Shown here in pieces: positions 38,927 through 49,248 of a stretch of DNA of 64,000 bases. The DNA lies in contig NZ_BAZY01000002.1 of NCBI RefSeq assembly GCF_001310975.1, positions 79,996 through 143,995 on the forward strand, in the 5' to 3' direction. A model generated the notes under the pieces. It made no database searches, had not been told where the DNA came from, and saw only the letters and a program-made list of their open reading frames with translations. How positions within the stretch are numbered: the first letter of the stretch is position 1; each line of letters begins with the position of its first letter. The translations under genes and the position numbers were made by a program. This DNA comes from Thermoanaerobacter thermocopriae JCM 7501 (GTDB taxonomy: Bacteria > Bacillota > Thermoanaerobacteria > Thermoanaerobacterales > Thermoanaerobacteraceae).

Positions 38927-40450
38927 ATGACACTTAAATTGATGATACAAGGGACTGCATCGTCTGTGGGCAAAAGCTTGTTGGTTGCCGCTTTTTGCAG
39001 AATTTTCAAGCAAGATGGTTACAGAGTAGCCCCTTTTAAGTCTCAAAATATGGCTTTGAATTCCTATATAACCGATGAAGGACTAGAAATAGGAAGAGCA
39101 CAAGCTATGCAGGCGGAAGCGGCAGGAGTTAAGCCTTCTTATCACATGAATCCAATACTTCTAAAGCCCAGCTCTGATAAAAAAAGCCAAGTTGTTTTAA
39201 GAGGCAAAGTTTATAAAAACATGTCTGCAGCCGAATACCACCAATTTAAGCCACAGCTTTTAAAGTTTATTAAAGAGGACTTTGATTTTCTTGCAAGTCA
39301 AAATGACATTGTAGTAATAGAAGGCGCTGGAAGCCCTGCAGAAATAAATTTAAGAGATAGAGATGTCGTAAACATGGGTATGGCAGAGATGGTAAATGCA
39401 CCAGTACTTCTTGTAGGAGATATTGATAAAGGAGGTGTATTTGCTTCAATAGCTGGCACTTTGCTCCTTTTAAAAGAAAATGAGAGAAATCGCATTGAAG
39501 GTGTACTTATAAACAAGTTTAGAGGAGACATTGAAATATTAAAGCCAGGTTTGGAGATGTTAGAAAACATTGTACACAAAAAGGTTTTAGGTGTTGTCCC
39601 TTATATGGATGTGCACATTGATGAAGAGGATGGGGCGACGGAGAGATTTTATCGTAGGAATACAGAAGGAGATATAGAGATTGCAGTTATAAATCTTCCC
39701 CACATATCGAATTTTACGGATTTTGAACCTCTTGCTAAAGTTCCCGGAATAAAGCTTCGCTATGTGAATAAAGGGGAAAGGATTGGAGATTGTGATGTTG
39801 TTATAATTCCGGGAACAAAAAACACAATTGGAGATTTGCAAGCATTAAAAGAATATAGGATTGATAAGGAAATTTTTGAAATGAGAAAAAAAGGTAAATT
39901 TATAGTCGGCATTTGTGGAGGATACCAAATGCTGGGAAAAGTCATTAAAGACCCGGGAAGAATTGAAAGTACAACTTCAGAAATTGAGGGACTGGGACTT
40001 TTGGATATAGAGACTGTAATTGAAAATGAAAAGACAACAACCCAAATTAAGGCGGTTATTCGCAATAATTTACCATCAATATTATCACCTCTTAGAAATA
40101 TTGCTGTAGAGGGATATGAAATACACATGGGGCAAAGTCGAATTTTGGGAGATTGTCAGCCTTTTTCAGTAATAACTCATAGAAATGGAGAAAAAATCGA
40201 AGTCTATGACGGTTGTATAAGCGATGATGGAAAAGTGTTTGGAACTTACATACACGGAATTTTTGAAAACAGAGAGTTTGTCAGGGAATTTATAAATATT
40301 GTGAGAAAATCAAAAGGACTTTCTCCTATAGAGGAAATTATTGATTACAAAGAATTTAAAGAAAGAGAATATGATAAGCTTGCAGATATTGTGAGAAAAA
40401 GTATCGACATGAAAGAAGTCTATGAAATTATGGAGAGGTATAAAGATTAA
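38927..40450 (+). CDS. cbiP: Adenosylcobyrate synthase
   Basis: Also called CobQ: four amidations (b, d, e, g) of adenosylcobyrinate diamide, 507 residues. [42 protein letters not shown], glutaminase Cys in [10 protein letters not shown] and His in [15 protein letters not shown] precedes ATG 38927, one base after the cbiA stop; the stop overlaps the cbiB start by one base. Confidence 0.95.
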   Translation: MTLKLMIQGTASSVGKSLLVAAFCRIFKQDGYRVAPFKSQNMALNSYITDEGLEIGRAQAMQAEAAGVKPSYHMNPILLKPSSDKKSQVVLRGKVYKNMSAAEYHQFKPQLLKFIKEDFDFLASQNDIVVIEGAGSPAEINLRDRDVVNMGMAEMVNAPVLLVGDIDKGGVFASIAGTLLLLKENERNRIEGVLINKFRGDIEILKPGLEMLENIVHKKVLGVVPYMDVHIDEEDGATERFYRRNTEGDIEIAVINLPHISNFTDFEPLAKVPGIKLRYVNKGERIGDCDVVIIPGTKNTIGDLQALKEYRIDKEIFEMRKKGKFIVGICGGYQMLGKVIKDPGRIESTTSEIEGLGLLDIETVIENEKTTTQIKAVIRNNLPSILSPLRNIAVEGYEIHMGQSRILGDCQPFSVITHRNGEKIEVYDGCISDDGKVFGTYIHGIFENREFVREFINIVRKSKGLSPIEEIIDYKEFKEREYDKLADIVRKSIDMKEVYEIMERYKD

Positions 40451-41387
40451 TGGAAGTGGTATTAGCCTACTTATTAGATTTGTTGATAGGAGACCCTGAA
40501 GGATATCCTCATCCTGTAAGAATTATAGGGAGAGTGGTATCACATTTAGAGAGTATACTTAGAAAATATGCTAAAAGTGACAGAGCTTTAAAAATAGCAG
40601 GTTTTATACTGTGTGGACTTACAGTAACTTTGGCATTTGCAGCAACATATGTACTACTTTATATTGCAGGACTTATACATCCATATTTAAAGTATGCTTT
40701 AGATGTTTTAATTATATATACCTGCCTTGCTACAAAAGACCTTGGTAAAGCTGCTGGAAGAGTATACGAAGCGTTGGCAAAGGGTGATATAGTTGAAGCA
40801 AGAAGAAGATTATCTTATATAGTCAGTAGGGATACAGATAGGCTTGATGTTGAGAATATATCCAGAGGAGCGATAGAAACAGTTGCAGAGAATATATCAG
40901 ACGGTATAATAGCCCTATGTTTTACGCGTTTATAGGAGGTGCGCCGCTGGCTATCTTTTATAAGGCAGCAAGCACTCTTGATTCTATGGTAGGCTATAGA
41001 AATGAAAAGTACCTCGACTTAGGTTTTGCCTCTGCAAAACTTGACGACATATTAAATTTTATCCCTGCTCGCATAACAGGTTTTTTGATTGTTATAGCTG
41101 CTTTTCTCTTAGGCTATGATTATAAAAATAGTTGGAGGATTTTTTTAAGAGATAGGTTGAAACATCAAAGTCCAAACAGTGCTCACGGAGAAGCAGCAGT
41201 TGCCGGTGCTTTAAATATACAACTGGGAGGTCTTAATTATTATTTTGGAAAGCCTGAAATTAAACCAACTCTTGGGGATGGAAAAGAAAAAATTACCCCC
41301 CAACATATAAAAGACAGCATCAAAATAATGTACATGACTTCATTTTTGGGGCTTGTAGTATTTTATATAGGGAGGAGATTGATGTGA
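40450..41387 (+). CDS. cbiB: Adenosylcobinamide-phosphate synthase (frameshifted)
   Basis: Membrane enzyme attaching the aminopropanol arm, about 312 residues. LLDLLIGDPEGYPHPVRIIG, SRDTDRLDVENISRGAIETVAENISDG signature (split here for length: SRDTDRLD, AIETVAENISDG), STLDSMVGYRNEKY, and HQSPNSAHGEAAVAGAL. One C is missing in the ccc at 40913-40915, between SDGIIAP and MFYAFIGG. No separate ribosome site; start overlaps the cbiP stop. Confidence 0.92.
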
Positions 41388-41868
41388 AAGAAAAAGCAAA
41401 TACATTAAAAAATGTAAAGACTCTTACTCTTGTTGCTATGCTTATAGCCTTAAGTGCAATAGGTGCTCTCATAAAAGTTTTTAACACAGTTGCTTTCGAT
41501 TCAATGCCAGGATACTTTGCCGCATTATACCTTGGAGGTTGGTATGGAGCCCTTGTGATAAGTTTAGGGCATATGCTTACAGCAATTACTTCTGGATTTC
41601 CTTTAGGCTTACAAATCACATATACATAGCAGTGCAAATGGCATTATACGCCTATTTGTTTAAATTTTTTTATCGAAAATTTAACATCTATATTGCAGTA
41701 ATCGCTGCTACGATATTAAATGGTCCTGTTGCAACCCTTTTGTTTGTGCCAATATTCGGATGGGGATTTTTTGCGGCATGGGTACTTCCCCTAACAATTG
41801 CGTCATTTGCAAATGTATTTCTTGCAGCATTGGTTTACAAAGCGATACCGAAAAGGAGTAGGGAATAA
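41384..41868 (+). CDS. cblT: ECF-type S-component, probable alpha-ribazole transporter CblT (frameshifted)
   Basis: About 161 residues, five to six hydrophobic helices, the size and style of ECF transporter substrate-binding subunits (LTLVAMLIALSAIGALIKVF; FAALYLGGWYGALVISLGHM; TILNGPVATLLFVPIFGWG). One A is missing at 41611 (ggcttaca for ggcttaaca). GTG 41384 follows GGAGGAG and overlaps the cbiB stop. Its place beside a PurM-like kinase and the lack of cobT match the CblT/CblS alpha-ribazole salvage pair characterised in Listeria innocua. Cobalt or DMB transport are alternatives, but cobalt already has cbiMNQO. Confidence 0.68.
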
Positions 41869-41871
41869 AAA

Positions 41872-42602
41872 GTGATTGAGAGATACAGAGATTTAGTTGT
41901 AATTTATGAAAATGATGTAGCATATGTGATATCTTGTGACAGCCTCGGAGCAATAGGGAATAAAGAGCATGATGTGTTAAAAGTTGATGAAGAGATTGTA
42001 GGAAGGACTACTGTAAAAGTGGCTCTTTCGGAAGTACTATGTGTAGGAGCAAAACCCTTAGTCATATCCGATACTTATCCGTTGAAATGAATCCAACAGG
42101 GCAAAAAATTTTAAGAGGCATAAAAAGCGAGCTTGAAGAGAACGGACTTTCAGACGTAGTTTTTACAGGAAGTACTGAAGAAAATTTTCCCACATCTATG
42201 ACAGGTATAGGAATCACTGTAATAGCAAAAGCAAATATTGGAGACTTAAAAATAAAAAAAGTCAAAACAGGTATGCATGTTTCTATTTTAGGTTATCCAC
42301 GTGTAGGAAATGAAGTTTTAAGCTCAAACGATGTGCTTACATTGAAAGACTACGTAAAAATTTCCAACTCAAAAGAAATAGTGGAAGCAATACCTGTGGG
42401 TTCAAAAGGGATAAAATATGAAATTGGCATATTAGAGAAGATATCAGGATTAAAGGTGGAGGCGAATTTTCCACAACATCTTGATGTATTAAAATCAGGG
42501 GGGCCTTCTACCTGCTGCCTTGTAGTCCACAGTGAGGAAGATACAGCCTCTATTAAAGGACTGACAGATAAACCCTTAACATATGTCGGAGTGCTGATTT
42601 AG
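41872..42602 (+). CDS. cblS: PurM/ThiL-superfamily kinase, probable alpha-ribazole kinase CblS (frameshifted)
   Basis: About 243 residues of the AIR-synthetase-like fold. VISCDSLGAIGNKEHDVLKV provides the ATP/metal Asp and GNKEHD loop; GRTTVKVALSEVLCVGAKPL is the dimer/ATP region; TGIGITVIAKA and LKSGGPSTCCLVV belong to the C-domain. One T is missing at about 42076 (cttatcc for ctttatcc), interrupting SDTLSVEMNPTG. AAGGAG precedes GTG 41872. Known CblS phosphorylates alpha-ribazole to alpha-ribazole-5'-phosphate for CobS; assignment here rests on fold, neighbours and missing cobT. Confidence 0.68.
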
Positions 42603-42625
42603 CGTAAATGAAAGAAGGTGTTTCA

Positions 42626-43710
42626 ATGAAGCCTTATGAGCATGGCGGAAATGTTTATGACTATGAAGGAGAAATAATTGATTTTAGTTCAAATATAAAT
42701 CCTCTTGGGGTTCCGGAATGGATTTTTGATATTATCAAAAAGTTGATTTAACGAAATATCCGGATATAAAATATCGAAAACTTAAAGAGGCTATTTCACA
42801 GTATGTGGGATATTCGCAAGAAAATATAATTGTTGGGAATGGGGCGACAGAGCTCATACATCTTTTTGTAAGAGCATTTAAGGTGAAAAGACCCCTCATT
42901 CCGTCTCCTGCTTTTTTGGAATATGAAAGGGCAGTCCACATAAACGGTGGTGAACCGATATATTTCAGGCTGGAAGAAGACTATGGATTTAAAATGAATC
43001 TCGCAAAGCTTCTTTCACAAATGGAAGAGGCGGATTCTTTAATCATTGGGAATCCTAACAATCCTACAGGACAAGCCATAATTAGAGAGGAAATAGGAAT
43101 TTTATTAAAAAAAGCGGAGATTTTGAATATACCTGTCATGATAGATGAAGCTTTTATTGAATTTATGAAAGACTATAAAAATTATGAAGCTTTACCTCTT
43201 GCAAAAGAGCATGATAAATTGTTTGTTGTAAGAGCTGTCACAAAATTTTTTGGCATGCCAGGGCTGAGATTGGGGTACGGGATTGGAAGTCCTTCTTTGA
43301 TACAAAAGTTAGAAGAATACAAAGAACCTTGGACAGTAAATGCTTTTGCAGATGCTGTGGGGAGAGAAATATTTAAAGATGAAGCTTATATAGAAAAAAC
43401 AAGGGAATATGTAAATAAAGAAATAGAGTATATGCTTTATGCTTTAAGAAAAATTGATTATTTAGTTGCTTTTGATACAAAAGTAAATTTTATATTGTTA
43501 AAGTTAAGAACAGGAAGGGTAAATGACCTTAAACAAATACTTTTAAAAAAAGGAATTCTCATAAGAGATGCTTCTAATTTTAGGTATCTTGATAAAAGCT
43601 TTTTTAGAGTTGCTATAAAAAGACATGAAGACAATGAAAAATTGATACAGGCTTTGAAAGAAATAGATATAAAAGATTTAGTAGAAGATAAAGAAAGGGT
43701 TGTAATATAA
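42626..43710 (+). CDS. cobD: Threonine-phosphate decarboxylase (frameshifted)
   Basis: PLP enzyme (class I/II aminotransferase fold, HisC-like) making aminopropanol phosphate for the nucleotide loop; about 361 residues. HGGNVYDY and FSSNINPLGVP at the start, IVGNGATELIHL, GNPNNPTGQAI, VMIDEAFIEF and PLP Lys in RAVTKFFGMPGLRLGYG. One A is missing in the run 42737-42741 (FDIIKK-VDLTKYPDIKY). The ATG follows AAGGTG; the stop overlaps cobU by one base. Confidence 0.9.
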
Positions 43711-44264
43711 TGAGCCTTGTTATGATCACAGGTGGTGCAAGGTCTGGCAAAAGTGAATTTGCTGAAAAATTGGCTTTAGAAAAAGGAGGAAACAGTGTCC
43801 TTTATATAGCTACTTCTATTCCTTTTGACGAAGAAATGAAGGAAAGGGTCAAAAGGCATAAAGAGAGAAGGCCACCTTTTTGGCAGACAAAAGAAGTCTA
43901 CAAAAATTTATATGACGTAATATCAAAAAGCAATGCCAAAGTCGCATTGATTGACTGCCTTACAGTTATGATTACAAACCTATTAATGGAAGTTGACTTA
44001 ACATGGGAAAAAGTAGAGTTGAAGGAGATTGATAACATAGAAAAGCAAATTGCTGACGAAGTAGATAAGATATTAAGTGCTAAGAAGGATTTTAAAGGGG
44101 ATATAATTCTTGTGACAAATGAAGTGGGAATGGGATTAGTGCCCGAATACAAACTTGGCAGGATATTTAGAGATATAGCAGGCAGGATGAATAAAAAAGT
44201 GGCAGATGCTGCAGATGAAGTTTATTTAATGGTTTCAGGAATACCTCTTAAAATAAAGGGATGA
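43710..44264 (+). CDS. cobU: Adenosylcobinamide kinase / guanylyltransferase
   Basis: Bifunctional enzyme that phosphorylates adenosylcobinamide and forms GDP-cobinamide; 184 residues. P-loop ITGGARSGKSEFAEKLA at residues 6-22, the guanylylated His region RHKERRPPFWQT, IDCLTVMITNLL, and VTNEVGMGLVPE. Start overlaps the cobD stop. Confidence 0.94.
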   Translation: MSLVMITGGARSGKSEFAEKLALEKGGNSVLYIATSIPFDEEMKERVKRHKERRPPFWQTKEVYKNLYDVISKSNAKVALIDCLTVMITNLLMEVDLTWEKVELKEIDNIEKQIADEVDKILSAKKDFKGDIILVTNEVGMGLVPEYKLGRIFRDIAGRMNKKVADAADEVYLMVSGIPLKIKG

Positions 44265-44286
44265 TTGAAAGGGATGCAACATTTTT

Positions 44287-45039
44287 ATGGAAGAAATTAA
44301 AAGATTGGTACTTGCGATGCAATTTATGACACGCCTTCCTATACCAATAAAAATTGATGCTGAAAAAAGTGAGTTTTATAAAATAGCATCTTATTTTCCT
44401 GTAGTTGGAATTGTCATAGGGTCTATTCTTTCACTTTTGTACTTTGCGTTAAAAAATTTGTTTTCCCGGGAAATTGTAATGACTTTTATTGTAGCTTTTT
44501 CTTATGTTTTAACAGGAGCAATGCATATTGACGGGCTTGCAGATACTTTTGATGGCCTTTTTAGCAATAAGGATAAAAGTAAAATGCTGGAGATAATGAG
44601 AGACTCGAGACTTGGCACTAATGGAGTCTTAGCTGCAATTTTTATAGTTGTTTTAAAAATATTATTTCTCACCAATATACACGAAAATATTACTTTAACA
44701 GCACTTTTAATTACCCCAATTATTGGGAGATTGTCAATTGTGTTTTCTATGATGATAAGTAAATCTGCAAGAGGTGGAGAAGGCCTTGGAGGACTCATGC
44801 TGGGTAAAGTAGGGATAAGGGAATTTGCCATTGCTTTTGTTATTTCAATTGCTACAAGCTATTTTATACTGCCTTTAGCGGTTTTTGTAAAAATACTTAC
44901 TATATCGCTTTTTGTTACTTATATTGTATCAAAGTATATTTCGCTGAGAATAGGTGGTATGACTGGGGATACTTTAGGTGCAGTAAATGAATTGGCAGAG
45001 CTTACTGCACTCATTTGCTTTGTAAGTGTGTCATTATAA
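44287..45039 (+). CDS. cobS: Adenosylcobinamide-GDP ribazoletransferase (cobalamin synthase)
   Basis: Polytopic membrane enzyme joining GDP-cobinamide and alpha-ribazole phosphate; 250 residues. MQFMTRLPIPIKID, GAMHIDGLADTFDGLFSNKDK with the metal-binding Asp residues, MRDSRLGTNGVLA, and GGMTGDTLGAVNELAEL near the end. Its alpha-ribazole-phosphate substrate would come from the cblS product. Confidence 0.93.
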   Translation: MEEIKRLVLAMQFMTRLPIPIKIDAEKSEFYKIASYFPVVGIVIGSILSLLYFALKNLFSREIVMTFIVAFSYVLTGAMHIDGLADTFDGLFSNKDKSKMLEIMRDSRLGTNGVLAAIFIVVLKILFLTNIHENITLTALLITPIIGRLSIVFSMMISKSARGGEGLGGLMLGKVGIREFAIAFVISIATSYFILPLAVFVKILTISLFVTYIVSKYISLRIGGMTGDTLGAVNELAELTALICFVSVSL

Positions 45040-45055
45040 AAAAGGAGAGATTTTT

Positions 45056-45442
45056 ATGGGAAAAGGATTATTAATAATAGCACATGGAAGTCGTGTTGAA
45101 GAGACTAAAGATGTAGTTACTATGGTTGTAGAAAAAATAAAGAGCCCAAAAAATACCAAAGATGTAAAGGCAGGTTTTATGGAATTTAACGAGCCTGATA
45201 TATCTACTTCCATAAGAGAATTTGTCGAAGAAGGAATTTACGATATCATAGCAGTTCCTATGTTTTTATTTGAAGGAAACCATGTGTTACATGATATACC
45301 TGAGGTTTTTGGAAAAGAAAAAGAAAAATATCCGGGTTTAAAGATTAAGTTTGCAAAGTCTATAGGGTATGATGACAGGATCGTAGGCCCACAAGCAAAG
45401 GAGAAGGAAGTATTGCTTATGAGATTGCAAAGCCTTATATAA
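45056..45442 (+). pseudogene. cbiX: Sirohydrochlorin cobaltochelatase CbiX (short type), 3' end replaced
   Basis: Class II chelatase inserting Co2+ (or Fe2+) into sirohydrochlorin. Metal-binding His residues in LLIIAHGSRVEE and GNHVLHDIPE are present. The family-like sequence runs to GYDDRIV at about 45386, after which the frame reads out-of-frame cbiL sequence and stops at 45442. About 110 native residues remain of an expected 120-130. AGGAGAG precedes ATG 45056. The last residues and the spacer to cbiL are missing, so activity is uncertain; the catalytic part is complete. Confidence 0.8.
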
Positions 45443-45963
45443 AAGGCGATGTAGTATTTATGGAATTTCCCATGACCTACTCAAAAGAAGACCTCAAAAC
45501 AAAGTGGGAAGAAAATGTTAAAAAAATCAAAGAGTTGCTTGATGAGGGGAAAGACGTAGCTTTTATAACAATAGGAGACCCCATGATTTACAGTACCTAC
45601 ATATACATTTTAAAGGGAATTGAGGATTACGAAGTAGAGACGATTCCTGGAATTACCTCCTATAGTGCAGCCGCCTCAAGGTTAAATATCCCAATTGCGG
45701 AGGGAAACGAGACTTTTGCAGTGATTTCATCAGGAGATGTGACGGAAATTTCAAAAGTTCTTGGTATGTTTGATAACGTGGTATTAATGAAAATTTCGAG
45801 AAGATACGAGGAAATAGTAAATCTTCTAAAAGAAAAAAGCTTCAAAGGATACCTTGTGATAAAGTGCGGCCATAAAGAGGAAAAAATATCCTACGACCTT
45901 GATAGATATATAGGGAAAAAGATAGATTATTTGTCACTCATTATTGCAAAGAAGGTGAAGTAG
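45388..45963 (+). pseudogene. cbiL: Precorrin-2 C20-methyltransferase CbiL, N-terminus missing
   Basis: Sequence homologous to CbiL begins at PTSKGEGSIAYEIAKPYIKG and continues through VVFMEFPMTYSKEDL, AFITIGDPMIYSTYIYI, IPGITSYSAAASRL and MKISRRYEEI to the natural end. The first 40-45 residues, including the GxGPGDPELLT SAM-site motif, are absent and the frame differs from cbiX. The only ATG (45460) is internal. Hence a deletion or misassembly at about 45387 fuses cbiX to cbiL. As read, no functional C20-methyltransferase would be made. Confidence 0.85.
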
Positions 45964-45965
45964 CC

Positions 45966-46721
45966 GTGATTTATTTTATTGGTGCAGGACCAGGAGACCC
46001 TGAACTTATAACATTAAAAGGGATGAAAATAATACAGGCTTGTGATGTCATCATATACGCAGGGTCACTTGTCAATAAAGAGATATTGAAATACGCAAAA
46101 CCAGAGGCTGAAATTTACGATAGCGCTTTAATGAACCTTGATGAAATAATTGAGCTTATGGTAAAATCTTATAATGAGGGGAAAGATGTAGCGAGAATAC
46201 ACACAGGAGACCCTGCTATTTACGGTGCCATACATGAACAGATTGTGAGGCTGGAAGAAGAAAATATAGATTATGAAGTAATTCCCGGTGTTAGTTCTTT
46301 TTTGGCAGCAGCGGCAGTTTTGAAAAAAGAGCTGACGATTCCTGAAATAACCCAGACGGTTATTATAACACGAATAGGCGGAAGGACAAAAGTACCTCCA
46401 AAAGAAGACTTAAAAGATTTATCCCGCCACAAAGCTACAATGGCGATATTTTTAAGCGTGCAGGACATTGACAAAGTTGTTTTAGAGTTGAAAGAGGGTT
46501 ATGAAGAGACTACACCTGTAGCAGTTGTGTACAAAGCTACTTGGGAAGACCAAGTGATTGTTACAGGTACTCTCAAGGACATTTCACAAAAGGTCAAATC
46601 AAAGGGAATAAATAAAACAGCTATGATACTTGTAGGAGATTTTTTAAAAGATGTAAAGTCTTATTCAAAGCTTTATGATAAGGAATTTTCTCATAGCTTC
46701 AGGAAGAAGGAAGATTTATGA
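45966..46721 (+). CDS. cbiF: Cobalt-precorrin-4 C11-methyltransferase
   Basis: 251 residues, SUMT-like methylase. [67 protein letters not shown] and [13 protein letters not shown] are CbiF/CobM motifs. GTG 45966 lies after AAGGTGAAG at the cbiL end. It overlaps cbiG by ATGA. Confidence 0.94.
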   Translation: MIYFIGAGPGDPELITLKGMKIIQACDVIIYAGSLVNKEILKYAKPEAEIYDSALMNLDEIIELMVKSYNEGKDVARIHTGDPAIYGAIHEQIVRLEEENIDYEVIPGVSSFLAAAAVLKKELTIPEITQTVIITRIGGRTKVPPKEDLKDLSRHKATMAIFLSVQDIDKVVLELKEGYEETTPVAVVYKATWEDQVIVTGTLKDISQKVKSKGINKTAMILVGDFLKDVKSYSKLYDKEFSHSFRKKEDL

Positions 46722-47466
46722 GAATAGCGATAATCGCTCTTACAAAAAACGCATCAAAGTTGGCGAATGAGATTGGCACAAAATTAAAAGGGGATGTGTA
46801 TGTAAAAGAAAAATACACAACCCCTGAAGGTTACGCAATAGAAGGAGATTTTATAGACTTTGTCCATAAAATATTCAGAAAATATCAAGGGTTGGTCTTT
46901 GTAATGGCTACAGGGATTGTGGTAAGGGCAATTGCAGGGGTTGTGAAGGATAAATTTACTGACCCTGCTGTTGTGGTAGTAGACGAAAAAGGGAAGTTTG
47001 CCATAAGCCTTTTGTCCGGACATGTGGGAGGTGCAAACAGACTTGCGCTCAAAGTGGCTTCTATAATTGGAGCGCAGCCTGTCATAACAACTGCAACAGA
47101 TGTAGAGGGAGTCATATCCTTGACGTTATTGCTAAGGACTACGGGTACCAAATTGAAAATAAAGAAGATTTAAAAAAGGTTAGCGCTGCCTTTGTAAATG
47201 GAGAAAATGTACGTTTTATTCTTGATGAAGATGCAAAGAAAATACCTATGCTAAAAGATTATGTAAAAAACAGAGATGACCGTCAAGTTGACGCTTTTGT
47301 TTACATAACTGACAAAGAAATAAAAAAACCGTTAGGAAAACCTTATGTCATATTAAGGCCTAAAAATATAGTTATTGGTTTAGGATGCAAAAAAGGAATA
47401 GCTTTTGAGAATTTGTTCCTCTTAGTGGGGGAATTAAAGTTCACAAAGGGGCACTGGATGAACTAA
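46718..47466 (+). pseudogene. cbiG: Cobalt-precorrin-5A hydrolase CbiG, frameshifted and truncated
   Basis: Opens the acetaldehyde-releasing delta-lactone ring of cobalt-precorrin-5A. N-domain and core: IALTKNASKLANEIG, VFVMATGIVVRAIAGVV, DPAVVVVDEKGKFAISLLSGHVGGANRLA, then, after a missing T at 47120, VISFDVIAKDYGYQ and GLGCKKGIAFE. Native sequence stops at about 47408 (some 230 of 330-350 residues); the C-terminal domain is replaced by out-of-frame cbiJ sequence until a stop at 47464-47466. Overlaps cbiF by ATGA. Confidence 0.82.
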
Positions 47467-48059
47467 GCCTCATTGATTTTATTTATAAAAACAACATGGA
47501 CATTGTAGTTGATGCAACTTATCCTTTTGCAAAAGATGTAAGCATAAATGCTATAAATGCCTGTAACAAAACTGGTATCAAGTATATAAGGTATGAAAGA
47601 GAAAGTCTATATTACTACAATGCCATTGTAGTTAAAAGTTTTGAAGAGGCAGCAGAAGAATGTAAAAAATACGACAGCATTTTTTTGACTGTAGGTAGTA
47701 AAAACCTCGAAAAATTTAGGGTTCTCTGGGAAATAGGAAAAAAGGTGACGGCAAGAGTGCTTCCTTTAAGTAGCGTCATAAAAAAGTGTGAAGATTTAGG
47801 ATTAAAACCCAAAGATATAATAGCGATGGAGGGCCCTTTTACCAAAGATCTTAATTATCAAATGTTTAAAGAAAGGAATGCAGAAGTAATTGTAACAAAA
47901 GAAAGTGGCATTGTGGGAGGAGTATTAGAAAAATTTGAAGCTGCTAAAATGCTAGGTATTCCTGTAATTTTAATAAAAAGGCCTGATATAAATTATCCTG
48001 TTGTAGTAACAGATGTTGATAGTCTCATAAATGAGGTGACAAAAAGTGGACATAAATAA
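47409..48059 (+). pseudogene. cbiJ: Cobalt-precorrin-6A reductase CbiJ, N-terminus missing
   Basis: CbiJ/CobK sequence from SGGIKVHKGALDELSLIDF through VVDATYPFAKDVSINAI, RYERESLYYYNAIVV, FLTVGSKNLEKF and IAMEGPFTKDLNYQ to the natural C-terminus: 216 residues of the usual 250. The N-terminal Rossmann GxG strand (35-40 residues) is absent. The open frame begins right after a TGA at 47406, in a different frame from cbiG. The lost interval also would have held cbiH in the usual gene order. As read the enzyme is incomplete. Confidence 0.82.
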
Positions 48060-49233
48060 TATTAAGATGGTGGGAGTAGATAAGGATACTCCTTTAGAAT
48101 TGAGAGAAAAAGTTTCTTTTAAAGATATTGGAGAGGCATTAATAAAATTAAAAGAGTTGGGACTGGAGGAGGTTGTAATACTTTCCACCTGTCACAGAAG
48201 TGAAATTTACTTCTATTCACAAAAAATATCCACGGATGAAGTAAAAGATTTTTTCATAAATTACTTTGGCTTAAAAGAAGATTTCATAAAATATTTAAGG
48301 CAAATTTACGGACTTGATGCAGTGGAACACATTTTTAGAGTTGCCTGTGGACTTGAATCTATGGTAGTAGGTGAAGACCAAATATTGTCACAGGTGAAGG
48401 AGGCTATAGATACCGCACAGACTTTCAACTCTTCCGGAAAGATACTTTTTAAACTCTTTAGAGATGCAGTAACTCTTGGGAAAAAAGCTCGTACAGATAC
48501 GGGTATAAAAGATCTGGCTTTGTCTATAAGCTATATTGCAGTTAAATTTGTTCAAGAAGTATTTGAGGATATAAAAGGCAAAAAGGCTTTTGTGATAGGT
48601 CTTGGCGAGATGGGGCAAAATGCTATGAAAAATCTCATAGATAAGGGTGCTGATGTATTTGTTACAAACAGGACTTTTTCAAAAGCTATCCAATTAAAGG
48701 AGCAAATTCCAGAGATACATGTTGTGCCTTATGAACAAAAATATCTTTACATTGCCAGTAGTGATATTGTAATAAGTGCCACAAATGCTCCTCATTATAC
48801 GATAAGTTATGAAAAGTTTAAAGAAGTTTACAATGGAAGAAAAATTTGCATGGTAGATATAGCTCTTCCTAGGGATATAGACCCAAGAATAGGACAAATA
48901 GAAGGGGTAAGTCTTTATACTATTGACGATTTAAAAAAGACAGCGGAGGAAAACAAAAAAGAGAGGCTTTTACTCATTCCCGTTATTGAAAAAATGGTGA
49001 AAGAGGAAGCGGATAAATTTGAAAAATGGTACAAAACACTTGAAATAGAGCCTTATATAAAAGAAGTAAGTAGATATGCCAGTGAAGTTTATAACACAGA
49101 ATTTCAAAGAATTGTAAATAAATTGACTGACGTATCTGAAAAAGACAAGGAAAATATAAAAATCGCTTTGAAAAGAGTTGCAAACAAAATGGCTAATAAA
49201 ATGATAACGTACCTTAAAGAAAACGCCTATTAG
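48046..49233 (+). CDS. hemA: Glutamyl-tRNA reductase
   Basis: First committed step of the C5 tetrapyrrole route: Glu-tRNA to glutamate-1-semialdehyde. 395 residues. Catalytic Cys in ILSTCHRSEIYFY (about residue 49; His replaces the more usual Asn after Cys), ESMVVGEDQILSQVKEA, NADPH fold VIGLGEMGQNAMKNL, VDIALPRDIDP. GTG 48046 behind GAGGTG overlaps the cbiJ end by 14 bases. Confidence 0.94.
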   Translation: MDINNIKMVGVDKDTPLELREKVSFKDIGEALIKLKELGLEEVVILSTCHRSEIYFYSQKISTDEVKDFFINYFGLKEDFIKYLRQIYGLDAVEHIFRVACGLESMVVGEDQILSQVKEAIDTAQTFNSSGKILFKLFRDAVTLGKKARTDTGIKDLALSISYIAVKFVQEVFEDIKGKKAFVIGLGEMGQNAMKNLIDKGADVFVTNRTFSKAIQLKEQIPEIHVVPYEQKYLYIASSDIVISATNAPHYTISYEKFKEVYNGRKICMVDIALPRDIDPRIGQIEGVSLYTIDDLKKTAEENKKERLLLIPVIEKMVKEEADKFEKWYKTLEIEPYIKEVSRYASEVYNTEFQRIVNKLTDVSEKDKENIKIALKRVANKMANKMITYLKENAY

Positions 49234-49248
49234 AATCTGGAGGTAAAG

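Noticed and set aside
42626..43710. Histidinol-phosphate aminotransferase (hisC)
   Set aside because: The fold is shared, but the cobU/cobS neighbours and the N-terminal HGGN...NINPLG pattern favour the cobalamin CobD enzyme.
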